A program made the position numbers and the translations under genes. Of a DNA stretch of 64,000 nt, positions 43,862 through 54,230 are shown one piece after another. A model generated the notes under the pieces. It was not told the origin of the DNA and made no database searches. It saw only the letters and a program-made list of their open reading frames with translations. How positions within the stretch are numbered: the first letter of the stretch is position 1; every line of letters starts with the position of its first letter. The stretch spans positions 17,214,777-17,278,776 of the forward strand of contig JANJXV010000020.1 of NCBI GenBank assembly GCA_024803745.1, given 5' to 3'. This stretch comes from Megascapheus bottae. Lineage: Eukaryota > Chordata > Mammalia > Rodentia > Geomyidae.

Positions 43862-44091
43862 TTTTTTGTTGGTGGCTTGAACTCAGGATCTGAATGCTGT
43901 CCCTGAGTTTTTTCACTCATGATTAACACTCTACCACTTTAAAGGAACAGTGCCATTTCAGTTTTCTGATGGTTAATTGGAGATAAGAGCTTCATGGACT
44001 TTCCTGCCTGGCCTGGCTTTGAACTGATTTTCAGATCTCAGCCTCCTTAGTATCTAGGGTTATATACATGAGCCACCAGTGCCTGGCTTAC
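43862..44091 (-). mobile_element. Composite 7SL/B1-Geo SINE
   Basis: GGCTTGAACTCAGGATCTGA, GATGGTTAATTGGAGATAAG, GCCTGGCTTTGAACTGATTT, AGTATCTAGGGTTATATACA and TGAGCCACCAGTGCCTGG. TACCTTTTTT/TACCTTTTCT flanks may be the TSD. Confidence 0.88.
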
Positions 44092-44163
44092 CTTTTCTTT
44101 TCTTAATTAAAAAAAGACATTTAAAATTAAAAACCAAAACAAAACAAACAAAAGAAAACAAAC

Positions 44164-44409
44164 AGCCGGGTGCAGTGGCTCACACCTGTAATCCTAACTA
44201 TTCAGGAGGCTGAGATCTGAGGATTGCAGTTCAAAGTCTGCCCAGGCACTAAAGTCCATGAGACTCTTATTTCCAATCAACCACCAGAAAACTGGAAGTG
44301 GTGCTGTGGCTCAAGTGGCAGGGTATTGGCCTTGAGCAAAATGTGTCCAAGAACAGTGCCCAGGCCCTGAGTTCAAGCCCCAGGACTGGCAAAAACAAAA
44401 CAAAAAAAA
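44164..44409 (+). mobile_element. Composite 7SL/B1-Geo SINE, full length
   Basis: Begins GCCGGGTGCAGTGGCTCACA, strikingly 7SL/Alu-like, then CCTGTAATCCTAACTATTCA, linker TCTTATTTCCAATCAACCAC and a good Geo half ending GAGTTCAAGCCCCAGGACTG. Tail (A)nCAAAACAAAA. With the preceding opposite copy it forms an inverted pair 72 bp apart. Confidence 0.93.
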
Positions 44410-45073
44410 TTTCAAATGTTATTCAATGTGTACAATAGTATTTAAAATACATTTTCAAGCCCCAAATTAAGTAACAACATCACCATATTAAACAGACAGT
44501 ATCTCCTCTCCTAAATGAATGTGAAAGACAAAAAAAAATCAAAACCTTTCTTTTCATTATTTAATAGAAAAGCCCTGGTATTTGTATAATTCCACTGGAG
44601 GTTATTCATACCACATCTTCCTAGCAGATGATGTATTTTCTGCCCAAGTTGGAAAAGCAAACTCTCTGTACCTCTTCATGGAGAATGATTTGGACATTTT
44701 TGCTTCTCTCCTGCATAAAGAAATACTCTTAGTAAGGGGAACAGAGTTGATGAGACCTGAGAGCAATACATTTAGATGACGAACACCAGAACACAGAAAC
44801 TGTACAGCATCAGGAAATACATAAAGCACTCTTGCATAGTTGTGGGAGTTTTAATCCTACTTTTTTCCTAGCACTGTGTGAAAATGGTTGAACCAAATAA
44901 ATCATATGATACACCCTATAAGAGTTTACAAAGCAGATAGTGATATTATGTTTTTTCAATGGCAGCACCAAAATGCAGAGATTTGTTAAATCTTTTTTCT
45001 TCATTAAAGTAACCAATACTTAATAGGTCTTAATCACTCTAAGTAGTCACTCTAAAAAGAAATTTTGTTTTAG
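44410..45073. other. No gene recognised
   Basis: Unique sequence. A 65-residue sense and a 75-residue antisense frame overlap here, both featureless. Confidence 0.4.
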
Positions 45074-45282
45074 CATGGTACTAGTATAGCTCATTCCTAT
45101 AATCCTAATTAACCAGAAGATTAAGATCTGAAGATCAAGGTTCAAAGCCAGCTTTGGCAGATAAATTCTAGGGACTCTAATGCGGAAGGGAAACGTGGCT
45201 CAAGTGGTAGAGCACCAGCCTTGAGTGAAAAAGCTAATTAAGAACAAGAGGTCCTGAATGCAACCCTCAGTATCAGCACAAA
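45074..45282 (+). mobile_element. Composite 7SL/B1-Geo SINE, diverged
   Basis: GCATGGTACTAGTATAGCTC, ATTCCTATAATCCTAATTAA, GATCTGAAGATCAAGGTTCA and Geo half GTGGCTCAAGTGGTAGAGCA with an altered 3' end (AGGTCCTGAATGCAACCCTC). The linker is shortened. Confidence 0.8.
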
Positions 45283-45299
45283 GTTTTTCAAATTGAATA

Positions 45300-45570
45300 T
45301 AGATGGATATATTTTTATCATGGGAGGGTAAGGCAACACAGAAATAGAGGGACAAAGGTGAACAAAAGCAATAGACAACTCACTGGGCACTCTGCTCACA
45401 GTGAGTATGCTATCAGTAGGTGGGGACAGGAGGAAGAAGCTGGGAGAAAGCAAGGGAAGGGGTGGCATTGTTCAAAAAGAAATGTGCTCTTTACCTGACT
45501 TACGTAACTGTGACCCCTCTGAGCATCACCTTTATAATAACAATGAAAAGAATTTACTTCAATGTATATG
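45300..45570 (+). mobile_element. L1-like 3' end, tail class 2
   Basis: GGACAAAGGTGAACAAAAGC, a G-rich stretch (45,420-45,465), AAAAAGAAATGTGCTCTTTA, CCTGACTTACGTAACTGTGA, CCCCTCTGAGCATCACCTTT, ATAATAACAATGAAAAGAA. Shares its upstream part with 60,190-60,310, so the repeated unit is at least 250 bp long. Confidence 0.65.
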
Positions 45571-45726
45571 TTTATATATTATGGACTCTCTCAGCTTCTT
45601 TTATGAGTTGGGAACATAAGAAATACTTAAATTACACTGTGTACATAGATATTTTTACATAGAAGTCTATTTAGGGATTCCTTGGAAGAATTAACTGAGA
45701 CAGTTGAAATAAGAAAAAAAAATTGA

Positions 45727-45872
45727 GGGCCAGGAGTTTGGCCTAGTGGTTAAAGTGCTTGCCTAGCTGGAAGTGGTGCTGAGGCTCAAGTGGTAGAGCT
45801 CTAGCCTTGAGAAAGTCCAAGGACAGTGCTCAGGCCCTGAGCTCAAGCCCAGGACTGGCAAAAAAAAAAAAA
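45727..45872 (+). mobile_element. IDL-Geo SINE with B-box deletion and TSD
   Basis: GGGCCAGGAGTTTGGCCTAG to GCTTGCCTAGC, then directly TGGAAGTGGTGCTGAGGCTC. The missing segment of about 60 bp includes the B box. AGC sits at both break points. TSD AAGAAAAAAAATTGA-like on both sides (to 45,726; 45,873-45,887). Confidence 0.93.
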
Positions 45873-45889
45873 AAGAAAAAAAATTGATA

Positions 45890-46150
45890 AAGCTGGGTGC
45901 TGATGGCTCATGCTTATAATCCTAGCTACTCAGGAGGCTGAGATCTGAGGATCATGGTTCAAAGCCATCCCAGGCATGGAGGTCTGAGAGACTCATATCT
46001 TTGATTAATCACCAGAAAATTGGGAAGTGGTGCTGTGGCTCAAGTGGTAGAGCCACAGCCTTGAGCTGAAATGCTCAGGGATAGTGCCCAAGCCCGGAGC
46101 TCAGGAATAGTGCCCAAGCCCTGAGTTCAAGCCTCATAACCATTACCAAC
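45890..46150 (+). mobile_element. Composite 7SL/B1-Geo SINE with internal tandem duplication
   Basis: AGCTGGGTGCTGATGGCTCA, TAATCCTAGCTACTCAGGAG, linker TTGATTAATCACCAGAAAAT. In the Geo half, GCTCAGGGATAGTGCCCAAG, CCCGGA is followed by GCTCAGGAATAGTGCCCAAG, CCCTGA: a 26-bp duplication absent from other copies. Confidence 0.92.
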
Positions 46151-46250
46151 AGTAACAGCAACAAAAGAACTGAAGAAAAGAATAGGCTTGAGATTCATTT
46201 TTCTGCCAGCAAGACTCTTAGTGCCTGTAGAATTTCTTATCAGTTGCGTG

Positions 46251-46253
<3 letters not shown>

Positions 46254-46288
<35 letters not shown>
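46254..46288 (+). repeat. (CA)17 microsatellite
   Basis: Pure run of about 35 bp in otherwise unique DNA. Confidence 0.95.
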
Positions 46289-46290
<2 letters not shown>

Positions 46291-47260
46291 TTGCCTTTCC
46301 TTATGTCAACATGCAGCAGTATTTATCTAAGAACGCAGAGCACTATACCCAAGAATCCTCCCTAAAGTCCCTGAGAGGAAATCATATCGTCTGTCTTGAT
46401 TTAACTCATTCCACAGAAATCAGGTTATGTAGATTATAAAGAGTGCTTTGTGTATTTCATCATGCTGTGTGAGCCATGCTCCCTGCTTTTCCTCCTCGAA
46501 ATGAGTTTCTGTCCTCACATATTTAACAAATTATGATGTTACCTAAAGAAAATTATGACATATAGTTAATCTTTTAACCTCTAGAAATTGAAAGAAAAAA
46601 AATACCAACTAGAGAAAAGTTTTTACAAATAGGACAATTACTAGCTGAGCACTTTAACATTATCATGGTCCCAAAAATCTTTCACTCATATTTGGAGTGT
46701 GAGAAGCTGCCTCTTAGAAAAAGAAAACAGCTATTAGCCATCACATATATCATAATATATATTAAACTGAAAGTGTTATTCGATTACCTTTTCTCCAAGA
46801 TAAACAGTTTTCTTTTGTTCTTTCCTCTAAGTTATCTTCCAACCCTCTCATCAACATTCACACTCCCATCTGAATCCTCTCCAAATTTTAGTGTTCTCTT
46901 AAGATAGGAAGCCCCAAATTGGAAAGCACTTTCTTGTAAAAAATCTGGCTAGTGCTGAGTATGGGAAAGTACTACCTATTTGTCTATCTGTGTATTTCAA
47001 GTTAAGTGGTCATGAGGGATCCACTACCAAAGGCCAGACATGTTGGGTTTCTTTTCATGCTAAAATAGAATGATGAGGGGAAAGCAGGTCTATTTTTGCC
47101 CTAAACTCCTGGCTTCTGCAAAACCACACCTAAAAGAACTCAAGATATTTCTAAAGCCAAATAACAGAATGTCTGCTCAAGTGAAGTTGTATTGACTGAC
47201 TCATCTTTCCAGCCTTGCAGTTGTGTTGAGCGATTGCTGACTGAATCAAATCCTGCCAGT
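46289..47260. other. No gene recognised
   Basis: Unique AT-rich sequence. Confidence 0.4.
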
Positions 47261-47267
47261 GAGAGAG

Positions 47268-47306
<39 letters not shown>

Positions 47307-47347
47307 GACACAGAGACAAAGACAGAAACAGAGATAGACACAGAGAG
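47261..47347 (+). repeat. (GACA)n/(GA)n tract
   Basis: GAGAGAGACAGACAGACA runs decaying into ACAGAGACAAAGACAG-type repeats. Confidence 0.9.
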
Positions 47348-47542
47348 GCTGACTTTAGGTCTTTCCTTATTCACTTTCAACTTGAGGAGCCATAACAAAG
47401 AAAGGAATTAAAATTATTAAATGATCAAAACAATGATCCAGCACTCAATAAAAGCACCCAAGCTTTGAACAGTGCAAAAGAGATATTTTTCCTTTCCAAG
47501 TTAAGGGGTAAGTTCTATTTTATAAAAAGAAAGAAAGATTGG

Positions 47543-47740
47543 GGACTGGGAATATGGCTTATTGGTAGAGTGTTTGCCTAGCATGCATGAAGCCCTGGGT
47601 TTGATTCCTCAGTACCACATATATAGAAAAAACTGAAAGTGACTTTGTGGCTCAAGTGGTAGAGTGCTAGCCTTGAGCAAAAGAAGCTCAGGGATAGGGC
47701 CCAGGCCCTGAGTTCAAGCCCTAGGACTGGGAAAGAGAAA
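47543..47740 (+). mobile_element. IDL-Geo SINE with expanded tail and TSD
   Basis: GGACTGGGAATATGGCTTAT; B box GGTTTGATTCC; Geo end GAGTTCAAGCCCTAGGACTG. AAAGAAAGAAAGATTGG precedes it (to 47,542) and recurs after the purine repeat (to 47,941), so SINE plus repeat form one insertion unit. Confidence 0.9.
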
Positions 47741-47745
47741 AAGAA

Positions 47746-47782
<37 letters not shown>

Positions 47783-47881
47783 CAGAGAGAAAAAAGAAAG
47801 AAAGAAGAGAGAGAGGAAGGAAGGAAGGAAGGAAGGAAGGAAGGAAGGAAGGAAGGAAGGAAGGAAGGAAGGAAGGAAGGA

Positions 47882-47938
<57 letters not shown>
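47741..47938 (+). repeat. Compound (GA)n(GACAGA)n(GGAA)n(AAAG)n tail microsatellite
   Basis: About 200 bp of purine repeat directly continues the SINE A-tail: GA/GACAGA up to about 47,810, GGAA up to about 47,880, then AAAG. It gives the 142-residue Ser/Phe/Pro repeat frame on the minus strand. Confidence 0.95.
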
Positions 47939-47941
47939 TGG

Positions 47942-48529
47942 TAGTAAAGAAGTCTATTTGAAAAATTGTCTTTACAACTTGGGGGACAAAAATTTAGATT
48001 CTCCACTTCAAAAGAAACTATTTACTAGTTTGGCTACATTGAGAATTAAGTCTAAGAGTCAGAGAAACAGACAGAGACATTCCATGCGGACAAGCAACCA
48101 GCAGGCTGGCACAGGAACTGCCAACCTGCTTGGCAAATTGATGTTTGAAAATATTATGTCTCGAGTATAGGAAGTCTAAAGAGAGGGTGTTTGCAGTGTT
48201 ATCAGACTGAAATCTCTGTGTACCTGGACTCCATGTCTGAATCTCTTCAAACCCCAGGCTTCACACTGAGTTATGTCAACATATGACTCAGAAGAGGCGG
48301 AAAGGGAAAAACAGGCACAAAGAAGGCAAAGCCTGGGAGAGAAGAGCAAATAAAAACATAAGCCAAAATAAGCCAGCTCAGTTCTGAGAACAGTTTTTTT
48401 TTTAATTAAAAAAAATTCCAGAGTTAAAAGAAAAGATTTATTTTTGAATCTTCAAACAGCTATACGGTTCTTTTCATCTCAAGGGAATAAGAAAATGTAT
48501 TATACTCTAAGTTTGAGGATGGTGAGTGG
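47942..48529. other. No gene recognised
   Basis: Unique; a perfect ATGACTCAG (AP-1-like) occurs at about 48,283-48,291 without further support for a regulatory element. Confidence 0.4.
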
Positions 48530-48775
48530 AGAGGAGGAATATGATTGAAATACTCCATGCACATATGTGGAAGTGCAGCAATAAAGCTTGTGGAGATGGG
48601 TTTGGGGAAGGGAGGGAGGGTAGAGATGGTGTGGGGGAAGGTGAGTCATCTGATCAAGGCACATTTATATGTATGGATATATCAAAAGGAAACTCCCTGG
48701 TACAATTAGTTGATGCTGATTTTAAGAAAAATGTTTTTTAAAAAAAGAATAAAAAACAATAAAATAAAAAAAATT
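48530..48775 (+). mobile_element. L1-like 3' end, variant tail
   Basis: G-rich tract (GGGGAAGGGAGGGAGGG and GTGGGGGAAGG), then TGATCAAGGCACATTTATAT, GGAAACTCCCTGGTACAATT and an A-rich end (48,735-48,775). This layout is like class 1 (TGATCAAG ... TGGCAAC ... GTACAACTA) but diverged. Confidence 0.5.
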
Positions 48776-50267
48776 TAGAAGTGAATTAATATTGCTCTTT
48801 AATCCAAATTATTACAGAAAAATTCTTGTTATTTATATTTCAGCCTCTGTTCTCCAACGGGGAGTGATGTTAGTTTTTCTGAAGTTTCTAAATACAGTGA
48901 ATGCATTGCTATGAGAGAATGGTAATATGTGGAAGATCAGAGTCCTTTGGGGAGCAGAATTTTTAAACAGAAAGCATTGGTACTTGCCTCCAATTTGATC
49001 TAGTTCACTCTAGTTCCAAAGCACAATTCTTCACTTAAACTCAATGTCTGTATTCTACAAATGCTATTTTGTAAAAGAGGGAACCTTTAGTTTCTCTTGT
49101 TTCATAGTCGGAATTATCACCAGGAAGAAATGCTGAACAAAAAGAAAATAGAAAACTTAATTTCCCATCCAGTGTACAATAGTAATGTGCCTCAGTAAAA
49201 GTGTGATTATTTTTGTCTGCTTTTAAGTATCAGTGCTAAATAAAGGCTATGAATCTGCTGATCAGGGGCTGAACCAAGAGTGACATTTTTTTTAATGTAG
49301 TGCCTAACTCTAGAAATACAATAAAGCTATTGGCATAACTACATAAAAAGCAAATCCTGAAACCATCTAGAAAAAGGAACGTGTTCAAAATACTTGGAAA
49401 ATTGAATATATTTTAACAGATGATTTGAAAAGTCGTATCTTAATGTGCACAGAGATTAATCTGATCATTTCAAATGCATATAATTAAATCCTATATTCTT
49501 ATTCTTCTGGCTCTACAGGTACCCCTAACAAAGTAAATATGAGATGTAAATGAGACATGCCCATCTAGACAGGCTGAAAAGACAAGCTCCTTTCCATTAA
49601 GCATAAGTGTCTTCAATGATTAACCATAAGTATTGAAATTTTAAAATTCGAATTGGAAATTAACAAGATATAATTCCCCCATCCCTCATGCCCTTATAAA
49701 TGAACATTTTGTATGCTCTAATTTATACAAGATTCTTAAACATTTCACATATGTTCTTAGTGACATTTTGTACTTAAAAAAAAAAAAGAGTAATGAAATG
49801 TTAATGACTGTGAAATACTAACAACCCAAGGGGTGGTATGTAATAACAATCCTGTTTCCCAATCTGATCAACTGAGAAGGTCAACAAATGTGACTTTTCT
49901 AATTTTAACAAGAGTATTATAGAATAAAATGAGTTGTTAATCCAATGCCTTCTCTAGGACTTTTCTGGTTGAACTACAATGTTCCGAGTTTTTACAATGA
50001 AGTGAGGGCTGGTCCAGAGATAAAAGTGATGTGACTCGATTGTAGACTTCTGAAACTTTTCATTTGCTCAATGAATGCATGAAAGAATTTAGTCTTTGAG
50101 AGATAAAAAGAATCTGGCTTCTCAAATAATTGCATGGAAAAGACCTGTCTTTTGAGCTTACATTGGACTGTAACCTGAATAAGAAATAAGATTTTAACAT
50201 TAAGTCTCAGAGATTGAGGAATTAGTTGTTATAGCATGAACTCACTCCTGACAAACAGAGATAGTCA
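48776..50267. other. No gene recognised; 1.5 kb repeat-free
   Basis: AT-rich unique sequence without frames above 60 residues. Confidence 0.4.
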
Positions 50268-51120
50268 TTAACATTTCAGCATATTTCTTTCCAGTCTCTC
50301 TCTATGTACATGATTAGTATGGTTGTGATCATATGCAAAGTATGTCTTTGAATTTTTTTTGGTAGTTTTGGAAGTTGAATTCAGGGCCTTGTGGTGGTTA
50401 GAAAGCAGTGTACTGGCTAAAGCTACCCTCCAAGCCTGTATTCCATGGGTTGTACTTTTTGCCTGGGACTGCATTTAGACTGGAATCTGCCTATTTTTAT
50501 CTTCTCATTATAGCAAGAATGATAGGTGTGATCCATCATACCAGCTTTTTTTGTGGAGACAGAGTCTTGAGGACTTTCCTGCCTGGCCCAGCCTAATCTA
50601 GAACAGAGATCCTTCTAGCCTTAAGCTTTCACATGGCAGGGATGACAGGCATATGTGCCCAGTTATTGGTTGAGAGGGATCTCACATGTGTGCTCAGGAT
50701 GGCTTTGGACCATAAACCTTTCAATTTAAGGTTTCCAAATAGCTAGGACTAGAGGAGTGTGCCATTAGCACCTGATATGAACTTCTTTGTGTTGTTTAAT
50801 GTTACATTATATGGATTTTCTATTTTATTATAAATGCTTTATAAATATAAACTTGAATAGCTATATAATAAACTATATGAATTATGATTCATGTACCTAA
50901 AATTTTATTTTTTATTATTATTATATACTAAACACATTTATGCCTAATTCGATGTATAATGTATATCTTTCTTTTAGAAGTAGAACCTCCAGATGAAATA
51001 GTAGCAAAAGCAACAGAACTTTCATTTCCATCATTAAGTGGAAGTGCTTAGCTTATCACATCTTCACCAGCACCAAGAATTATCACAATGAGCTATTTTA
51101 ACTAAGATTTTATGTTTTAA
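50268..51120 (+). mobile_element. Possible ancient LINE relic split by SINEs
   Basis: Before the SINEs: ACATTTCAGCATATTTCTTT, CCAGTCTCTCTCTATGTACA. After them: TGTTTAATGTTACATTATAT and GGATTTTCTATTTTATTATA. Then CAGATGAAATAGTAGCAAAA and ATCTTCACCAGCACCAAGAA. These resemble the order of a common old L1 (L1M) 3'UTR segment. Low certainty. Confidence 0.35.
50355..50780 (-). mobile_element. Cluster of old 7SL/B1-like SINE pieces
   Basis: Three successive minus-strand units: one ends TGATAGGTGTGATCCATCAT, one GGGATGACAGGCATATGTGC, and one AGCTAGGACTAGAGGAGTGT. Each resembles GGGATTACAGGTGTGNGCCAC. Strongly diverged; inner boundaries not resolved. Confidence 0.5.
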
Positions 51121-52334
51121 CACATGTCACTCTTCATATAAGAAAAGTCATCTCTGCACTATCTGCTGGGTCCTATAGATTACCTCCTTAAGAAATGGAG
51201 CCCCCCAGACTCACTGTGATGGCAAATTCTAGAATGTGAAGAGCAGACTCTTCAAGGAGAGGAGAACACTTTCACAGCATAAGCCATTCAAAACCTAGTA
51301 GAATGAGGGCAAAAGACTAGGAGATAATATTCGAAGAGTCTTGAAGAAAAAATTGGAAGCCTGCCATTCAAGGAGAAGGGCAAAGGACATCTCAGATGGA
51401 GTGAACGATATATGCAAATGCAGGTAGGGAGAAAAGAGGGCAGTGTGTGAAATAAAACAAGCCCTCTGTGTTTTCAGAGCATGAGACGAAAGTGCAGAAA
51501 CTAAAGAATCAGTAGCCAGTGAAGGTCCAGAAATGCCAGGGTGAGGAGTTAGAAGTTACCATGTACCTAATGAATGAGATACTATGACCAATCACTTTAC
51601 AGGGAAGCATCGTTTAATCTATGAATGTAACTGTGTGACATTTTTGGAATAAAAATATATGTCAGCTTTTCTCAGAGCTTCAAAAGGATGACTAGATAGA
51701 GCACGATAAACTTTGGGGGGCAGTGAAAATTTATCTATGACACTCTAATGACAGACACATGTCATCATTTTTGTGTCAAAATCCGGAGAATTTACAACAC
51801 AAAAAGTAACTCTTAATGTAAACCATAGATTTTGTTGATAATGCATCAATATTGTCTCATCAAGTAAAACAAATGTACCTTGTTAATATACAATTTTAAT
51901 AACAGGCAATCTGCGGAATAAGGTGAGTGGTAGAAAACAGAGCATAAAATTTTCTACATTTTCCACTTATTTCATCAGTCTAACATTACTTCAAATATTT
52001 ATACCCATGCCATCCAGTCTATACCTATGTATTACAGCAGCTCAGTCCAAGTCAAATAAACTCTGCAAAGATTTGGCCTTGTTTGTCTATGACTATTAGC
52101 AGATGACTATCAATGGTGTGACTATAGAAGCCTGAACAATCATGAATGAGCCAAAACTACTTTCAGTAATAGCATCTAGAATTTTTGTGGTCATTAACAT
52201 CCTGGAATTTTTGAAAAGTCCAGTGTTTACTTCCAGGAGTCTTGCAATAATTCTACAAATGTGTATTAGTTGGGCCCAGTGAAAATCAGAAATAACTCTA
52301 GATAGATGTCTTCAGCAAAGGGAGTTTAATATAA
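51121..52334. other. No gene recognised; possible ancient repeat
   Basis: 51,290-51,545 (GGGCAAAGGACATCTCAGAT, ATGCAAATGCAGGTAGGGAG, GAAATGCCAGGGTGAGGAG) has the flavour of an old mammal-wide repeat, but I cannot name it. The rest is unique. Confidence 0.35.
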
Positions 52335-52343
52335 GGAATTTTA

Positions 52344-52583
52344 GCCAGGTGCAGTGGCTGTAATACTAGCTACTCAGGAGGCTGAGATTTGAGAATCAAG
52401 GTTCAAAGCCAGCCAGGGCACAAAAGGACCAGAGACTCTTATCTCCAATTAACCTCTAGAAAATGGGAAGTGGGGCTTGGCTCAAGGGTAAGGTGGTAGC
52501 CTTGAGCTGAAGAGCTCAGGGACAGTGCCCAGGCCAGTTCAAGCCCCATGGCCCACCAAAAAAAAAAGTATATATATATATAT
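52344..52583 (+). mobile_element. Composite 7SL/B1-Geo SINE with TSD
   Basis: GCCAGGTGCAGTGGCTGTAA (an internal CTCACACC is lost), linker CTTATCTCCAATTAACCTCT, Geo half GCTTGGCTCAAGGGTAAGGT. Tail A10 then (TA)n. Flanks GGAATTTTA at 52,335-52,343 and 52,588-52,596. Same GGCTTGGCTCAAGGGTA subfamily as the copy at 57.5 kb. Confidence 0.92.
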
Positions 52584-52842
52584 ATATGGAATTTTAAAAA
52601 TTAAGTCATTGTTACAGAAGTTCCAAAGCAGAAGTCCTATGTAGAGGGGAAACCAGGGTGGACTGCTTGGTGGTAGCTGGAGCCACAGAAGAAACACACC
52701 CTGTTAGAGATGCTATCATCTCCCTCACATTAAGAGACCCTTTGGGTCTCTTGTCTGTTCTTCTTATGGCCCCAGCCCATCTCAAAGTCAGAGTGCAAGG
52801 GAATCTGGGAAACAGAGATCTTCCATTGATAAAGAAGGGATA

Positions 52843-53066
52843 AAGCTGGGCATGGCAGCTCACTGCCTGTAATCCTAGCTACTCAGGAGGATGAGATCTG
52901 AAGATTGAGTTTCAAAGGCAGTCAGGAACTAAAGAATGTGAGACTCTTATCTCCAATTAGCCATTAGAAAAATGGGAAGTGGGACTGAAGTTCTAGGGGT
53001 AGGGCAGTAGCCGTGAACTAAAGAGCTCAGGGACAAGGTTGAGGCCCCATGACCCACATAAAAAAG
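52843..53066 (+). mobile_element. Composite 7SL/B1-Geo SINE
   Basis: AGCTGGGCATGGCAGCTCAC, TGCCTGTAATCCTAGCTACT, linker CTCCAATTAGCCATTAGAAA, Geo half TTCTAGGGGTAGGGCAGTAG ending GAGGCCCCATGACCCACATA. Confidence 0.9.
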
Positions 53067-53200
53067 GCGGGGCAAGGGGGGGTTAGACGGGACTATATGA
53101 CAGAAAAACAGAAAGGACTGACAAAAGGAGCTCATACTCGAAAACCATGTTAATTATGGCTTCCATATAAAAGCTGAGCTATCTCTATTCTTTACTTCTC

Positions 53201-53275
53201 CCTCTGCCTCTGTCTCTCTGCCTCTCTGTCTCTGTCTCTGTCTCTCTCTCTGTCTCTCTCTCTCTCTCTCACACA

Positions 53276-53315
<40 letters not shown>
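53201..53315 (+). repeat. (CT/GTCT)n(CA)n compound microsatellite
   Basis: CTCTGTCTCT-type repeats to about 53,270, then pure CA with one AT interruption to 53,315. Confidence 0.93.
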
Positions 53316-53317
<2 letters not shown>

Positions 53318-53780
53318 AATATGGAGAGATGAAAAGTCACAGTTTCCCATAACTGCTGATAACAGTGAAATGTTCATGGTTCCCCACCCCTCTTGGCCAG
53401 GAAGGGAAAGCTGTTGGAAGTCTCATAAAAGACATGGACATTCAAATGATGAAGTTTTAGGAGAATTTTCACAGCACCTTCTCGGGTGACTCTAGCCCTG
53501 CTATCAATGTGAAGTCAACCAAGATAACTGTACAATGCCGGATGTGTCCTAAAGCCAAGCAAAACCAAACTTTTCAGGAGTTTCACACTTTCTAATGTTT
53601 TTCTTCCTTAAAAGTTTAGCATTGTAAAGTCACAGTGTATTTCTTACTGGGAGAAAACACATTTTATGCAGCTGGTCTCAGCATACGGCTTCTTTCCAGG
53701 ATGTCTTTCAGTCACTAGTTTCAGAGTCAGAATGAGTTTATGAAGACAAGAAAACACAACTTCTTGTCATGGGATATTAA
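53316..53780. other. No gene recognised
   Basis: Unique sequence between repeats. Confidence 0.4.
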
Positions 53781-54008
53781 GCTTGGAGCCTGAGGATCAT
53801 GTCTGTAATCCTAGCTAATCTGGAGGCTGAGATCTGCAGATTGCAGTCTGGAGGCACCTTGGGGCAGAAAAGTTGGTGAGACTCTAATCTTCAGCTAACA
53901 AAGACAGAAGTGGAGGTGTGGCTCAAGTGGTAGAGTGGCAGCCTTGAGAGGAAAGAGTGAAGTGAGCTTGAGGCCCTGAGTTCAAGTCCCAGTATTAGTG
54001 AAAAACAG
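53781..54008 (+). mobile_element. Composite 7SL/B1-Geo SINE
   Basis: AGCTTGGAGCCTGAGGATCA, GTCTGTAATCCTAGCTAATC, Geo half GTGGCTCAAGTGGTAGAGTG ending TGAGTTCAAGTCCCAGTATT. Its short A-tail runs into an (ATCT)n microsatellite. Confidence 0.87.
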
Positions 54009-54009
54009 T

Positions 54010-54230
54010 CATATCTATCTATGTATCTATCTATGTATCTATCTATGTATCTATCTATCTATAGATATAGATATCTATCATATATGATATATACCATATC
54101 ATACATATCAAGCTTGATACCTCTGTCTGTCCATCTGCCTGCCTTTCTATGTACTTATGTACATCTGTTACGTGTGTATGTATGTATGCATGTATGTATG
54201 TATGTATGTATATATGTATGTATGTCTGTA
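54010..54230 (+). repeat. (ATCT)n and (ATGT)n microsatellites
   Basis: ATCTATCT/ATGTATCT at 54,010-54,075, a hairpin-prone ATATCTATCATATATGATAT stretch, then (TGTA)n at 54,172-54,230. Confidence 0.9.

Noticed and set aside
47578..48006. 142-residue minus-strand frame rich in Ser, Phe and Pro
   Set aside because: Translation of the purine microsatellite and SINE; no protein.
48283..48291. AP-1-like ATGACTCAG as enhancer element
   Set aside because: A single short motif in 64 kb is expected by chance; no supporting cluster.
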